This document shows positions 1 to 8,903 of a stretch of DNA of 37,606 bases, one piece after another; position 1 is the first letter of the stretch, and every line of letters begins with the position of its first letter. Position numbers and translations under genes: made by a program. The stretch comes from Actinomycetota bacterium (GTDB lineage: Bacteria; Actinomycetota; Acidimicrobiia; Acidimicrobiales; JAMDDE01): assembly GCA_023489235.1 (NCBI GenBank), contig JAMDDE010000009.1:73351-110956 (forward strand). The letters run 5' to 3'. The notes beneath the pieces are model-generated. The model saw only the letters and a list, made by a program, of their open reading frames with translations, searched no databases and had not been told where the DNA came from.

Positions 1-200
1 ATCGTAAAGCTCATGTATCTCTCGAGGATCTGAGACCCTAGGCTTCAAGATCCTATTTCATCGAGAGCTTCTATCCAGGCTGGGCAGTTTGACGGTTTGC
101 TTTGTGGTAGGACAAGTATCTGTACAGCGTTTACCTGCGTTTTCGTTGCTCGAGTCTTGAATCGCCCACCCTTGTCCTTCATGCCAGTGGACGCAGATCT
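1..200. other. Gene-free left edge
   Basis: I see no supportable gene here. The only structure is an inverted repeat, AGGATCT (25-31) and AGATCCT (48-54), with a 16-nt loop. It lies about 150 bp past the stop of the leftward SDR gene. There is no T-run on either side, so calling it a terminator would be weak. Confidence 0.3.
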
Positions 201-1007
201 TCACCGCGCCCTCCCGCCACGGGCAATCTCGGGGCGAAATACTTGTTTGGCTCCCCAGAGGTACAGTGAGGGGAATAGGCCTTTTGCAGCTGGGCCTATA
301 TCAAGCCATCTCGGGACAGCTTCTTGCATCTTACCTGTCCGCACAACTCTCTCAACGGTAAGTGCCACTGTGCGAGCATCTACCATTGGAGGAAAGCTAC
401 GTTGGTAACTGTTTCCCCTCGCCTCGAAGAAGTTGGTGTCGACTGGCCCAGGGTTGACCATATGGACGTTTACGCCCGTACCGCTCAACTCTATAGCCAA
501 GGCTTCGGTGAAGCCTACGACGGCGAACTTGGTAGCCGAATACGCTGCTTCAAAAGGAGCTGCAAGTTTGCCTGCAATAGAAGCTATGTTGACTATCTCA
601 CCAGACCCTCTGGAGATCATGGACGGGAGAACTGCCTTGGTAGCCCACACGGTTCCGAAGTAGTTGACAGACATCAGTTGTTCATACACCTCTGGAGGTG
701 CGTCAGCTACAGACCCATAGTGGCCAATTCCCGCGTTATTGATCAAGACGTCTGGGTCTCCTAAAGCGATCCTCAAACTGTTCAAGGCATTCTCCAATGC
801 ATGGCGGTCAGCGACATCTGCGGGAGCAACTGCTCCATGGTTGCCCGCTTGGACTAGAACGTCTTCTAACTGGGCTTGCGAACGAGATATGAGACCGAGG
901 GTAGCACCCCTTTGGCCAAGGAGTACAGCTATGGCTTTACCGATGCCTCTAGACGCCCCGGTGATCACTACCACCTTGTCGTTCCAAGAAAACGGTGCAT
1001 TGGACAT
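201..1007 (-). CDS. SDR-family NAD(P)-dependent oxidoreductase
   Basis: This is a classical short-chain dehydrogenase/reductase of 268 aa, a normal length for the family. It should be a soluble NAD(P)(H)-dependent alcohol/ketone oxidoreductase. The Rossmann glycine motif TGASRGIG is at residues 16-23 and NNAG at 90-93. The catalytic tetrad is complete: N115, S143, Y156 and K160 (the Y-x3-K of YSATK). A C-terminal stretch of about 45 residues with aromatic and hydrophobic character follows the fold, as in many actinobacterial SDRs, and may be membrane-peripheral. The ATG at 1005-1007 is chosen because the Rossmann strand begins about 10 residues later. The only purine-rich stretch upstream (AAGAAGG) is rather far from it. 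The gene follows the SARP regulator by 60 bp in the same direction and may be co-transcribed. The substrate cannot be read from sequence. Confidence 0.93.
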   Translation of the reverse strand: MSNAPFSWNDKVVVITGASRGIGKAIAVLLGQRGATLGLISRSQAQLEDVLVQAGNHGAVAPADVADRHALENALNSLRIALGDPDVLINNAGIGHYGSVADAPPEVYEQLMSVNYFGTVWATKAVLPSMISRGSGEIVNIASIAGKLAAPFEAAYSATKFAVVGFTEALAIELSGTGVNVHMVNPGPVDTNFFEARGNSYQRSFPPMVDARTVALTVERVVRTGKMQEAVPRWLDIGPAAKGLFPSLYLWGAKQVFRPEIARGGRAR

Positions 1008-1067
1008 GTTCTTATTCTTACCTTCTTGCTAGTGAATCACATAAGCGCCGACCTTTTCCATTTGTTT

Positions 1068-4000
1068 TCAAGGAATCTTGGCGATGCTTAAGTAGTTCAA
1101 CCCTATGTCTGCAGCTGTGGCTGATGCTTGATTAGCCAAGGCCTCCGCTTCCTTCATCGTCTGCCCTTGGGCTTTGGCATACATGAGGTGAGCAAGCCTG
1201 ACCTCGCTTCTTATGAGATAAGGGATGGCTCGTATTCTACTGGAGACCTCCATACTCTTTCGCATGTAGCTCTCTGCGAGAGGCAAGTCTTTACGAACGG
1301 CGGCCAGAAGGCCTAATGCATAGTCCACTGGCCCACTGCTAACAGCTATTCCCCAAGCCAGCCTCCCGCTGAATGGTTCGAGCTTTTCGGCGATTATTGT
1401 GGCTTGTTCGGCACTCCCAACAGCAGAGCATACTCTAGCCAGTAGTACCATATCTGCCAGCCAAGCAACTTGGCGAGGGAAGTCCTCGATGTGATCCATG
1501 GTATTTCTCAGATAACGTGAAGCTTTTCTAGGCATTCCCGCCTGCAGCCAGGCATATGCTTGGATGAGTGGCCATTCAGGCATCTCAGGCTCCTTGTTGG
1601 ATAGATGGTCGAGCAAACTCCCAAGCTCGACCAGTCGTCCTTGCTCTGCCCGTATGCTGAGCAGCTGTGCTCCATAGACAGCAAGTCTGGCATGGTCATC
1701 GATCTCGTCGTCCTGCCCCATTAGCAGTGCTTGGTTGGCTAATGACTCAGCTAGCTCCATCTCACCCCTCAAGATGGCTACCCCCGCTCTCCGGATGGCG
1801 AACTCCCAACTGAAATGTCGACCTAGCTCTCGAGCAATTGTGTCAGATCGTTCTAGTAGCTTGAGCGCTTCCAACGCCCGCCCCTCCTCCATGAGAGAGT
1901 CGAAGTGGAAGAGTTGACCCCTAAGTAGTACTTCCTTGTCTGCGAGTTCTGTTCCTAACGATATGAGTTCCACTGCGTGCTTTGATCGTTGGGACAGAGT
2001 GTCTGGTCCTAGAAGAGCTTGGTGGCATTTGACTAGCACTTCAGCAAGCACATGCTTGCCGGAGAGACTATTGCTGTGCAAACGGGCAATGCCTATGGCT
2101 CGGTTCGCAATTGCTAGACGTTTGTCCAGCTGAGAGTTGCCCAATAGCTCTGTAGCCAGGGCAGCCAGTAGTTTTGCTCGGATAGCAGAGGATCCGGAAG
2201 GTAGCAATTCTTCAGCCTCTTGTAATATTCCAATTACCTCTTCATCTGATCTTCTCGTATCCAACGAAGGGAGGTCGTCACTGCTCATGGCCAAAGCTGC
2301 CCTGGCCAAGAGTTGAGGATCTCTCAACTGTCGTGCCAGCCGTGCTGCTCTGAGGAGTATGTCGCGAGATCTTTGCTTACCGATGTTCTGAAGGGATTTC
2401 CCCATGGCGAGAAGAGTCTCGCATTCAAGACGCTCTCTATTTAACAGCTGACTTCCTCCCCATGGATATAGGCCAGAGGTTTGCGGGGTGCAACCAGTCA
2501 TTAGCTGGAGAGCGAGTTCATAGTGTTGGATGGCATCTTCGAATGCCGAGAGAGTATACGATATGTCTCCAGCTTCCTTGGAGTAGAGGACAGCTTTGTT
2601 CACATCCCCTAAAGGTGCTGCTCGAACAGCATGTTCAGTTAACTTGAACAGCGTGTTCATACTTAGGGGTTCACCATCTGGCCAATCCCGCCTGTTCTCT
2701 AGGACCGTGCAGATCTGTCGATGGATACGCAGCTTGCGCGCTGCAGAGAGGCGTTCGTATATGACGGATTGAATTCGGGAGTGAGCGAAGACGGCTCTAT
2801 CCTGGTCGTCAGCGATATCTCCGAGTAATCTACCGAGGTGGGCATTGTCAATAGCTTCCAAGACGAGCTCCTCGCTTCTCTCATCTGGTTTCAACGCCTC
2901 GACAACTTCTATCAACAACCCGATGTCGAACTCATCTCCTAGAATTGAGGCAATGGTCAACACTTGTATGGAATCGTTGCCTATCTTCTCTAGTTTTTGT
3001 TCGATCAGATCCTCCATGCTCGGCTGCCCCCCTGAGCGTTCAAGATACGAAGTTAATTTCTCCATGGACGTAGTGGTCTGAGGATCTTCGTTCAGTTGGA
3101 GGCTTTCCATCAGCAACCTAATGAACAAGGGGTTGCCCTTGGTCAGTTTATGCACCGCTTCGCAAAGTCTTTTAACTCGAGAATGCTCTATCGCTGGCGA
3201 TGAGGAGCTTTCTGTTTGTTCGCTGGTTGTTTGTACAGAGTCTCTTGGGAGGTAGGGGGACACCAAGAAAGGAACCTCTTCTTCGGTAAGCCCTCCAAGC
3301 TCTAGTTGCACTATGTCCTTGTCAGCTTTGTTATTGGTGACCTTGTCCAAGAAAACGGAGAGCTCTTCGTATCCCGCTAGTTGTTCTGGATCATAGGTGA
3401 CCACGATGGATGTTGAAGCAAGCTTTCTGTTACCCAGTAGATGGTAAAGGAGGGTAAGAGAGCTTGGGTCAGCCAAGTGAATATCTTCGATCAAAACAAG
3501 CAATGGATGCTTTACAGAGAAAGAAGCTAGCCATGATAGTACTTCCTCGAAGAGCTTCGTCCTTTTTCCCATGGTGGTCATGGCATCGAAGATGTCGAGG
3601 AAGGATGCCGATAAGGACTTTGGCGAGGAGACGAGATCTCCGTCTGGCTTCATGGGCTGAAAGCGTTGTTCCGATGATAGCTTTCTCCAGCTCGGTTCTC
3701 TTCTGTTGGTGATCGTGGTTAATAGAGTGGGTGGTTGGCTCATTTCGTGAGAAGGAGTTTCCAAAGGAGCTGTTGCAGTTCGGTCATTGAGCATCTCTAA
3801 GAATGGGGCATATGGTTGGCTCCATCGGCTGTGACAGCGTCCGAGTAGAACCAGTCCGCCATCGTTGATCGCGTACCTGGCCAAATGCGCAAGGATAAAG
3901 GTCTTCCCAGTTCCGCCACTACCACTCAATACAACTCCTGTGCTGCTGCCGGTAGTTGTTTCTCGCCAAGATCTGACTAGCACGTCCATCTCTGCTGTAC

Positions 4001-4943
4001 GACCAACCATAAGGGTATTGGCCAAGTCCACCATGTAATTGGGCAAGTGAGTACAGCGCCACTTATCCCCTGATGTTTGTCTGCTTGTTGGTCCATCGTC
4101 ACTGGGGGTACTTTGTTCGTAAGTATCGATACCCTCATTGGTTCGAGTAGATGCTGGGGATGTTTTGATCGGTGTTCTTACTGGTGCATCCGCTAGAAGC
4201 TTGAGGTAAAGTTCCTCAGTTTCTGGTGAAGGATTCGCCCCCAGCTCCTCTATGAACAGCTTGCGCAACCGTTCATGGGTGCGAAGACCTTCCACCCTGT
4301 TACCGGAGAGGAGATAGGCTGACATAAGTTGACGGTATATGCTCTCTCGGAATGGTTCTAGCCCGATGGCCTCTTCCGCTAAGGGTATTGCCTGCTCTGG
4401 ATGGGCCGAGGAAAGCCTTGCCTCAACCATTGTCTCTAGGGTCTTTACCAGCATTGCTTTTTGTTCCCGTCGACGATCATCTACCCACGGGAGGTCTATA
4501 CCTGCCAAGAATGGACGCTTGAACAACGATCTAGCCCGTGCTCCCTGTTCAAAAGCTTTGTCCACATTGCCTAGTTGTACGTCTTCGATGGCTTTATCCA
4601 GGAGTTGAGCAGCATATTCAATATCCACGACTGCCCCAACTGGAAGATCTAGTCGATAGCAGCCGGAGGTGGCAGTTATAGTGATTGGATCGTCCAATTT
4701 GGCCTCAGCTATGAACGAGCGCACCTTGCTCACGATCCGGCGCAAGGAAGCTTCCCATGAAGGAGGGGGATATCCAGCCCAGAGCACATCTGCCATGGTG
4801 TCTTTGGATACGGCATGATGATGTTCGGTGACCAGTAGAGCGAAGGCTACTTTGGGTTGATATCCCTCGAGATACGATTCGTCTACTGCTGTTCGCTCCC
4901 CTCTGATTGCTATGCGTCCGGTGAGCGATATTCGAATACCCAT
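1068..4943 (-). CDS. SARP/AfsR-type transcriptional regulator with AAA ATPase and TPR-like region
   Basis: This 1291-aa regulator begins with a winged-helix DNA-binding domain (about residues 1-100) of the OmpR-like trans_reg_C type. A bacterial transcriptional activation domain (BTAD, about 105-250) rich in helical repeats follows. After a polar linker (about 250-300) comes a STAND-like ATPase with Walker A GSGGTGKT near residues 340-348 and Walker B LLVLIEDIH near 480. The C-terminal half is all-helical and TPR-like, and I see no LuxR HTH at the end. The architecture is that of large SARPs such as AfsR. SARPs usually activate nearby gene clusters by binding heptameric direct repeats with 11-bp spacing. 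The ATG has a suitable AGAGG just upstream. It is the only clear regulator in the window and lies a few kb from the purine island, so it is a candidate for that regulon. This link is inferred and not shown. Confidence 0.9.
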   Translation of the reverse strand: MGIRISLTGRIAIRGERTAVDESYLEGYQPKVAFALLVTEHHHAVSKDTMADVLWAGYPPPSWEASLRRIVSKVRSFIAEAKLDDPITITATSGCYRLDLPVGAVVDIEYAAQLLDKAIEDVQLGNVDKAFEQGARARSLFKRPFLAGIDLPWVDDRRREQKAMLVKTLETMVEARLSSAHPEQAIPLAEEAIGLEPFRESIYRQLMSAYLLSGNRVEGLRTHERLRKLFIEELGANPSPETEELYLKLLADAPVRTPIKTSPASTRTNEGIDTYEQSTPSDDGPTSRQTSGDKWRCTHLPNYMVDLANTLMVGRTAEMDVLVRSWRETTTGSSTGVVLSGSGGTGKTFILAHLARYAINDGGLVLLGRCHSRWSQPYAPFLEMLNDRTATAPLETPSHEMSQPPTLLTTITNRREPSWRKLSSEQRFQPMKPDGDLVSSPKSLSASFLDIFDAMTTMGKRTKLFEEVLSWLASFSVKHPLLVLIEDIHLADPSSLTLLYHLLGNRKLASTSIVVTYDPEQLAGYEELSVFLDKVTNNKADKDIVQLELGGLTEEEVPFLVSPYLPRDSVQTTSEQTESSSSPAIEHSRVKRLCEAVHKLTKGNPLFIRLLMESLQLNEDPQTTTSMEKLTSYLERSGGQPSMEDLIEQKLEKIGNDSIQVLTIASILGDEFDIGLLIEVVEALKPDERSEELVLEAIDNAHLGRLLGDIADDQDRAVFAHSRIQSVIYERLSAARKLRIHRQICTVLENRRDWPDGEPLSMNTLFKLTEHAVRAAPLGDVNKAVLYSKEAGDISYTLSAFEDAIQHYELALQLMTGCTPQTSGLYPWGGSQLLNRERLECETLLAMGKSLQNIGKQRSRDILLRAARLARQLRDPQLLARAALAMSSDDLPSLDTRRSDEEVIGILQEAEELLPSGSSAIRAKLLAALATELLGNSQLDKRLAIANRAIGIARLHSNSLSGKHVLAEVLVKCHQALLGPDTLSQRSKHAVELISLGTELADKEVLLRGQLFHFDSLMEEGRALEALKLLERSDTIARELGRHFSWEFAIRRAGVAILRGEMELAESLANQALLMGQDDEIDDHARLAVYGAQLLSIRAEQGRLVELGSLLDHLSNKEPEMPEWPLIQAYAWLQAGMPRKASRYLRNTMDHIEDFPRQVAWLADMVLLARVCSAVGSAEQATIIAEKLEPFSGRLAWGIAVSSGPVDYALGLLAAVRKDLPLAESYMRKSMEVSSRIRAIPYLIRSEVRLAHLMYAKAQGQTMKEAEALANQASATAADIGLNYLSIAKIP

Positions 4944-5079
4944 GAAGCCTCTCTACTGCAAATAACTACCCTTGTGGTTATCCCCGTCAGCTAATTCTGT
5001 GTTGACGGAAGGTCTTTCTTTCCTGACTCGATCTGTTGCCAACCCCACTACCACTTAACAGTATCAGTATAGCACATAT

Positions 5080-5128
5080 AGTGATAATAACCTGGCTACT
5101 TAAAGTGATAATTACTGAAAGTGGTTAC
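5080..5128 (-). promoter_or_regulatory. Direct repeats AGTGATAATwAC in the SARP leader, possible operator
   Basis: Two 12-bp copies, AGTGATAATAAC (5080-5091) and AGTGATAATTAC (5104-5115), are identical at 11 of 12 positions. A shorter version, AGTGGTTAC, is at 5120-5128. Their starts are 24 and 16 bp apart. They lie at and just downstream of the proposed SARP -10 box, a place where an autoregulatory repressor or activator could bind. The binding protein is unknown. Confidence 0.4.
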
Positions 5129-5154
5129 ATAACTATTTTACTAACCCTTGTCAA
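5126..5154 (-). promoter_or_regulatory. Candidate promoter of the SARP gene
   Basis: Read leftward, TTGACA (5154-5149) is followed by a 17-nt spacer and TATGTA (5131-5126). The -35 is perfect and the -10 moderate. It would leave a leader of about 175-180 nt before the SARP ATG at 4943. Confidence 0.4.
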
Positions 5155-5160
5155 CCGCGT

Positions 5161-5182
5161 TTACGCCGCGTGCAAGGCGTAA
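5161..5182. repeat. 7-bp inverted repeat TTACGCC-N8-GGCGTAA
   Basis: The arms at 5161-5167 and 5176-5182 are perfect and lie immediately upstream of the proposed SARP -35 box. The spacing suits a dimeric activator or repressor operator better than a terminator, because no T-run follows. Confidence 0.4.
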
Positions 5183-5218
5183 CCTATTAACAAATGCCCA
5201 GGATGAGATAGGAGCTAA

Positions 5219-5300
5219 GGTGTACGTGCACTAATAATAAGCAGTAGGAGTGCTGCTTATGGTGCTGGATAGTCCAATGATCTACGAGTGCACGTACACC
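5219..5300. repeat. Structured intergenic element: 14-bp closing stem with two internal hairpins
   Basis: GGTGTACGTGCACT (5219-5232) pairs perfectly with AGTGCACGTACACC (5287-5300). Inside the 54-nt loop, ATAAGCAG (5237-5244) pairs with CTGCTTAT (5253-5260), and TGGA (5266-5269) pairs with TCCA (5273-5276). Together they form a three-way junction on either strand. It lies between the DMT stop and the SARP promoter. I could not match it to a riboswitch family I know. A small RNA, a cruciform or a processing or termination site are all possible. Confidence 0.5.
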
Positions 5301-5499
5301 CGCTACCCCCTCGTATATATCCTGTAATCTTGTGGTGTTGCTTCTAGCCATACATCAAGGCCTGCATTGATAGTCCAGGGTGAATGCTCGCTCATCTCCT
5401 CTTACAGAGCCTACTTCGCGCTCCTCACTTGATCACGGTAGTCGATCTCGTGCTGTTGGATCGGCTCGAACTACTCCTGGGCAGGAGAGAGGTAAAGCA

Positions 5500-6438
5500 T
5501 CAAGGTAGACGACCTCGTGCTGGATTGGCAGTTGAGAGCAGAGGTGAACGAGCCAGCAATATTACCCCGCTTACCATGGCTGCTACAGCCAGAGCAGCCA
5601 CCCACGATTCGATGCCTTTGTTCCGTATGCTTTCGCCGAAAAGGGTGATACCCAGTACCACCCCGATGGATGGTTGGAGGATACTGGTGGCAGGGAGTGA
5701 AGCTACCATATGGGCGGTATGGTAGGCATTTTGTTGGAACAGCAGGCCTCCAAGTGCTACGGCAATCAAAGCGTAAGGGAACCAGCTAGTTAGGACTCCT
5801 ATTTGATCCGTAGCCAGTACCTCCACCGATGCTTTGGTCAGTGCGTCCGTAGTACCGAAACATGCTCCCGCGGTAGCGGCGAAGACAACAGCTCGTGGCG
5901 TACCGGACATGTGCTTGCGGTAAATGGCGAGAACTGCCATGAAGCCACCTATGGCAGCGAATAGGCCGATCCAGTCGCTGAACGGGGCAGGAGCATGACC
6001 TCCGCTGGGTCGGGTAGCTTCCAGGAAAGCAGTCACCCCGCAGATCGTGAGAAAGGCGGAGAACCAGTCGCGTTTGGCCAACGGTTGTCGGAGCAGTATG
6101 GCACCGAAGCCCAGAGCGAAGATCAAACCGGTCATCAGCAATGGCTCTACTATGACTAGGTTACCCTCGGCAAGAGCAGCTGCTTCCAGTCCGTATCCAA
6201 TGATGTTGCTGACTATGCCTATCAGCCATAGAGGTTGCATGACTAGATGGACGAGCAGTTTGAGATGAAGCGGAGGATGCTTGGGCGCTCGTGCAGCTGC
6301 ACGATGCTGCAGAGCTGCCCCCGCACCAAATGTCGCTGCTGCCAAGATAGCCAGGAGCACTGACAACAAGCTAATCAATCTCCACGCTACGACGAGAGCT
6401 CTGATCCATGATGGCTTTCTAACACATATCCAACTCAA
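5500..6438 (-). CDS. DMT-superfamily (EamA/NIPA-like) membrane transporter
   Basis: This is a hydrophobic protein of up to 312 aa with about nine or ten membrane segments in two repeated halves, typical of drug/metabolite transporters. The conserved late segment with QPSIGV and GITLFGE matches the second EamA-like half, where a glutamate-containing loop follows the helix pair. Such proteins export or exchange small metabolites, or ions in the NIPA branch. The substrate cannot be told. The longest frame starts at TTG 6438 and has no convincing ribosome site. The first membrane helix begins around residue 20, so a start at one of the TTG/GTG codons about 20-30 residues in is also possible. The C-terminus is a short basic tail. 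It is divergent from the stomatin-like gene. Confidence 0.85.
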   Translation of the reverse strand: MSWICVRKPSWIRALVVAWRLISLLSVLLAILAAATFGAGAALQHRAAARAPKHPPLHLKLLVHLVMQPLWLIGIVSNIIGYGLEAAALAEGNLVIVEPLLMTGLIFALGFGAILLRQPLAKRDWFSAFLTICGVTAFLEATRPSGGHAPAPFSDWIGLFAAIGGFMAVLAIYRKHMSGTPRAVVFAATAGACFGTTDALTKASVEVLATDQIGVLTSWFPYALIAVALGGLLFQQNAYHTAHMVASLPATSILQPSIGVVLGITLFGESIRNKGIESWVAALAVAAMVSGVILLARSPLLSTANPARGRLP

Positions 6439-6575
6439 TGGGAAGTGATTGCCTCTTAGTCATTACGGTGTTGATCAGGATCTTCGACTCTTGGGCGTAT
6501 ATTCACTTGATGGGAAGGATAATCTTCAAGGAACAAATCTGAGCATAGAGCCTGGAGCCGCGCGAGAATGACATT

Positions 6576-7373
6576 GTGTTGACACATCAGCCGTTGTTGG
6601 CCTCTTCATCTTTGGATCTCGTATGGATCTTGGTTGTTGTCGTAGTGGTATTGGCTCTCATTTGGACCAGGATCACTGTGATAATAGTCAAAGAGTTCGA
6701 GAGAGCAGTAGTGTTTCGTCTGGGTAGAGTAAGGGAATCTGCCAAGGGACCTGGTGTGGTAATTCGCTACCCAGGAGTTGACCGAGTTGTAAAGGTCAAT
6801 CTTAGAGTAGAGGTAGTGGACATACCCCCTCAAGCGGTCATAACTGCCGACAATGTAACTGTACAAGTAGATGCCGTTGTGTACTTTCAAGTTATCGATC
6901 CAGTAAAGGCCACTATTGGTGTAGACAATTTTCGCTTTGCTAGTCAACGAGTGGCTATGACCAGTTTGCGTTCGATCATGGGGCGATATGAGTTGGACAG
7001 CTTGCTTGCCCATCGTGACGATGTGAATAACGAATTGAGAGCAGTCATAGCTGCTTCCACCCATACCTGGGGAGTAGAGGTAAGGCAAGTGGAGATAAGG
7101 GACATAACTTTGCCGCCAGAACTTTTACGTGCTATGGCGCGACAAGCAGAGGCCGAACGAGAACGCCGCGCCAAGGTGATTGCTGCCACTGGTGAGCTGG
7201 AGGCAAGCCGCGAGCTAGCTGAAGCAGCAAACAAACTAACAGCTAGTCCTGGCGCACTCCAGCTTCGTACCCTTCAAACCTTGGCTGAGGTGGCTACAGA
7301 AAAGAACTCTACCCTCATCCTGCCCATTCCGTTTGAACTGTTCGAAGGTTTGGGTAGGATGAAGCAGTCGTGA
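6576..7373 (+). CDS. Slipin (stomatin/prohibitin-like SPFH membrane protein)
   Basis: This 265-aa protein has one N-terminal membrane segment (about residues 14-36, very rich in valine) followed by an SPFH/band-7 domain. The sequence has the stomatin hallmarks, including ERAVVFRLGR near residue 42, a PPQAVITADNVTVQVDAVVY region, RSIMGRYELD, and DITLPPELLRAMARQAEAER before a charged helix. Slipins form oligomeric rings that organise membrane microdomains and often work with an NfeD protease partner. No NfeD is adjacent here. The start is GTG 6576; a GGAG lies somewhat far upstream, so the start is moderately sure. It converges with the permease gene across a 60-bp gap that holds no clear terminator. 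Confidence 0.92.
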   Translation: MLTHQPLLASSSLDLVWILVVVVVVLALIWTRITVIIVKEFERAVVFRLGRVRESAKGPGVVIRYPGVDRVVKVNLRVEVVDIPPQAVITADNVTVQVDAVVYFQVIDPVKATIGVDNFRFASQRVAMTSLRSIMGRYELDSLLAHRDDVNNELRAVIAASTHTWGVEVRQVEIRDITLPPELLRAMARQAEAERERRAKVIAATGELEASRELAEAANKLTASPGALQLRTLQTLAEVATEKNSTLILPIPFELFEGLGRMKQS

Positions 7374-7433
7374 TGTTTGCCCTCTCAAGCCTATGTACCT
7401 ATTAGTTCCAAGAAGGGAAGGAAGTGACCAGCT

Positions 7434-8903
7434 TCACAGCTTTGCATCTTGGCTAGAGTATCTGGTTATCTCTGAGGGTACGCTTCGATAGGAAAGGATC
7501 CAGTAGGCCAATCCTCCTACTATCATTCCCAGTACCCAGCTGAAGTCAGCTCCACTGGTTATGCTGGACAACGGACCTGTATAGCTTGGCACGTAGAAAG
7601 CTGCATCAATCCACATCATTGCCGCAGCCATCCCAAGGAAGAGGGAGATGACGGCCCGCCAATTAATCCCACCATTGCGCCAATACACTCCCCCATGACC
7701 TTCCAAGAGTGCATAACGGTCATAGCGGCCATGGCGCAGTAGGTAATCAACGAAGATGATAGCGAACCACGGTGCTAGCCATACCACTATGTAATCGAGG
7801 AAGCCAGACAGGTCCGTGTAGAAGTTACCTTTGAAGATGACCAGCGCAGTAATTGCGCCAGCAACGATCGTGTCTATGATGACCGCTCCCCATCTCTTTA
7901 CTGGAATGCCAAGTGCTTGAAGCGTAACGCCAGAGGAGTACAGGTCCAGTGTGTTGATGGCAAATAGTTGTGGAAGTGCCAGAATCAAGAAAGGCCAGAA
8001 GAACCAGCTGGCAAAGGAGGAGGGTACACCAGTCACAGCTGTAACCTTTGGACTTACGATGAATGCAGCAGCTCCCAGAAGTTCTAGCAGTATTGAAGGG
8101 ATGGCCCCTCCCAAAGTTGCTGCCGTTATCGTCTTGGCCTTGGAGGTTGATCGTGGCAAGTATCGTGAGTAGTCGTTGCCATTCTCCGTCCATCCAAGCC
8201 CACCAGCAGAAACAATTAGAACGACTGCAGTCGTCCATATGGCCCAGGATGCACTCTTGTGGTAAGTGCTCAAATGGACATGGGGCAGAACGAGGATGGC
8301 CATGATCACGAAGACGATGATGAACACGAAGGACAGGTAGCGGAGCACCTTGGTGATGGTGGCATGACCAAGGAAAGGCATGATGAACTGGATTGCCACT
8401 GCAGCTATGATGAGCCCTACCTTGAGTCCGGTTCCAGCAGTGATACCGCCTCTATGGAACATGGCTTCAGCGACGAGGACGACAAGAACTATTCCTTCGA
8501 TTTCGAAGCCCACTTGCGTGATCCAGTTGAAGAGGGAGGGGATGCGGTTGCCATTGCGTCCAAAAGGTGCTCTGCTCACGCCGAAGGCCGTAGTACCTGT
8601 CTCCGGTCCCTGGATACTGGCTATGCCCAGCAGTACATAGAAAACATTGCCAACCAAGATAGCGGCTACGGCTTGCAAGAAAGACAGGCCGAACGAAACT
8701 ATGAGAGCCCCGTACACCAAGAACTCGACATTCCAGATGGCGCCAGCCCAGAGCCAGAAAAGATCGGAGGGGCGCATAGGCCGTTCATCCTCTGGAATGA
8801 GCTCGATACCTCGTTGCTCTACCTTGAATGCCTCATACTCTGCCTCCCCTCCGTTCTGGAGAGTTGCAACAGTTGCAACCGTGTTGCTCGCATCTTCGCT
8901 CAT
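7434..8903 (-). CDS. NCS1-family purine/cytosine permease
   Basis: This is a 489-aa, about 12-helix nucleobase:cation symporter-1 of the purine-cytosine permease type. Visible family features are the N-terminal soluble stretch, PSDLFWLWAGAIWNVEF at the first helix, GNRIPSLFNW in the loop before helix 3, and GWTENGNDYSRYLP in the middle. It should import purines or cytosine with a cation across the cytoplasmic membrane. The ATG at 8901-8903 is well supported by AGGAGG (8909-8914) five nt upstream. It lies at the edge of the purine-degradation island and has the 17-bp island element (9146-9162) in its long upstream region, so it is probably the uptake step for the pathway. The exact substrate among adenine, guanine, xanthine, urate and cytosine is not determined. 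Confidence 0.92.
   Translation of the reverse strand: MSEDASNTVATVATLQNGGEAEYEAFKVEQRGIELIPEDERPMRPSDLFWLWAGAIWNVEFLVYGALIVSFGLSFLQAVAAILVGNVFYVLLGIASIQGPETGTTAFGVSRAPFGRNGNRIPSLFNWITQVGFEIEGIVLVVLVAEAMFHRGGITAGTGLKVGLIIAAVAIQFIMPFLGHATITKVLRYLSFVFIIVFVIMAILVLPHVHLSTYHKSASWAIWTTAVVLIVSAGGLGWTENGNDYSRYLPRSTSKAKTITAATLGGAIPSILLELLGAAAFIVSPKVTAVTGVPSSFASWFFWPFLILALPQLFAINTLDLYSSGVTLQALGIPVKRWGAVIIDTIVAGAITALVIFKGNFYTDLSGFLDYIVVWLAPWFAIIFVDYLLRHGRYDRYALLEGHGGVYWRNGGINWRAVISLFLGMAAAMMWIDAAFYVPSYTGPLSSITSGADFSWVLGMIVGGLAYWILSYRSVPSEITRYSSQDAKL

Larger units (their letters stand above)
4944..5499. other. 556-bp intergenic regulatory region upstream of the SARP gene
   Basis: No gene is supportable here. 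From the SARP start outward it holds an AT-rich leader, three direct repeats (5080-5128), a possible leftward promoter (5126-5154), a 7-bp inverted repeat (5161-5182) and a larger foldable element (5219-5300). A short self-complementary stretch, CTCCTG/CAGGAG (5474-5487), lies just past the stop of the DMT gene. It lacks a T-run. Confidence 0.6.

Noticed and set aside
5219-5300. Purine riboswitch
   Set aside because: The three-way junction is similar in outline, but the conserved junction bases of the purine aptamer are absent and the loops are not complementary in the required way.
5384-5725. Rightward frame of 113 aa overlapping the end of the DMT gene
   Set aside because: Most of it is antisense to the conserved C-terminal transporter half, and there is no promoter or ribosome site.
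6606-7088. Long leftward open frame (160 aa) opposite the slipin gene
   Set aside because: It lies fully antisense to a well-conserved SPFH domain, its composition (very rich in Tyr, Ser and His) is that of a reverse-strand shadow, and no ribosome site fits.
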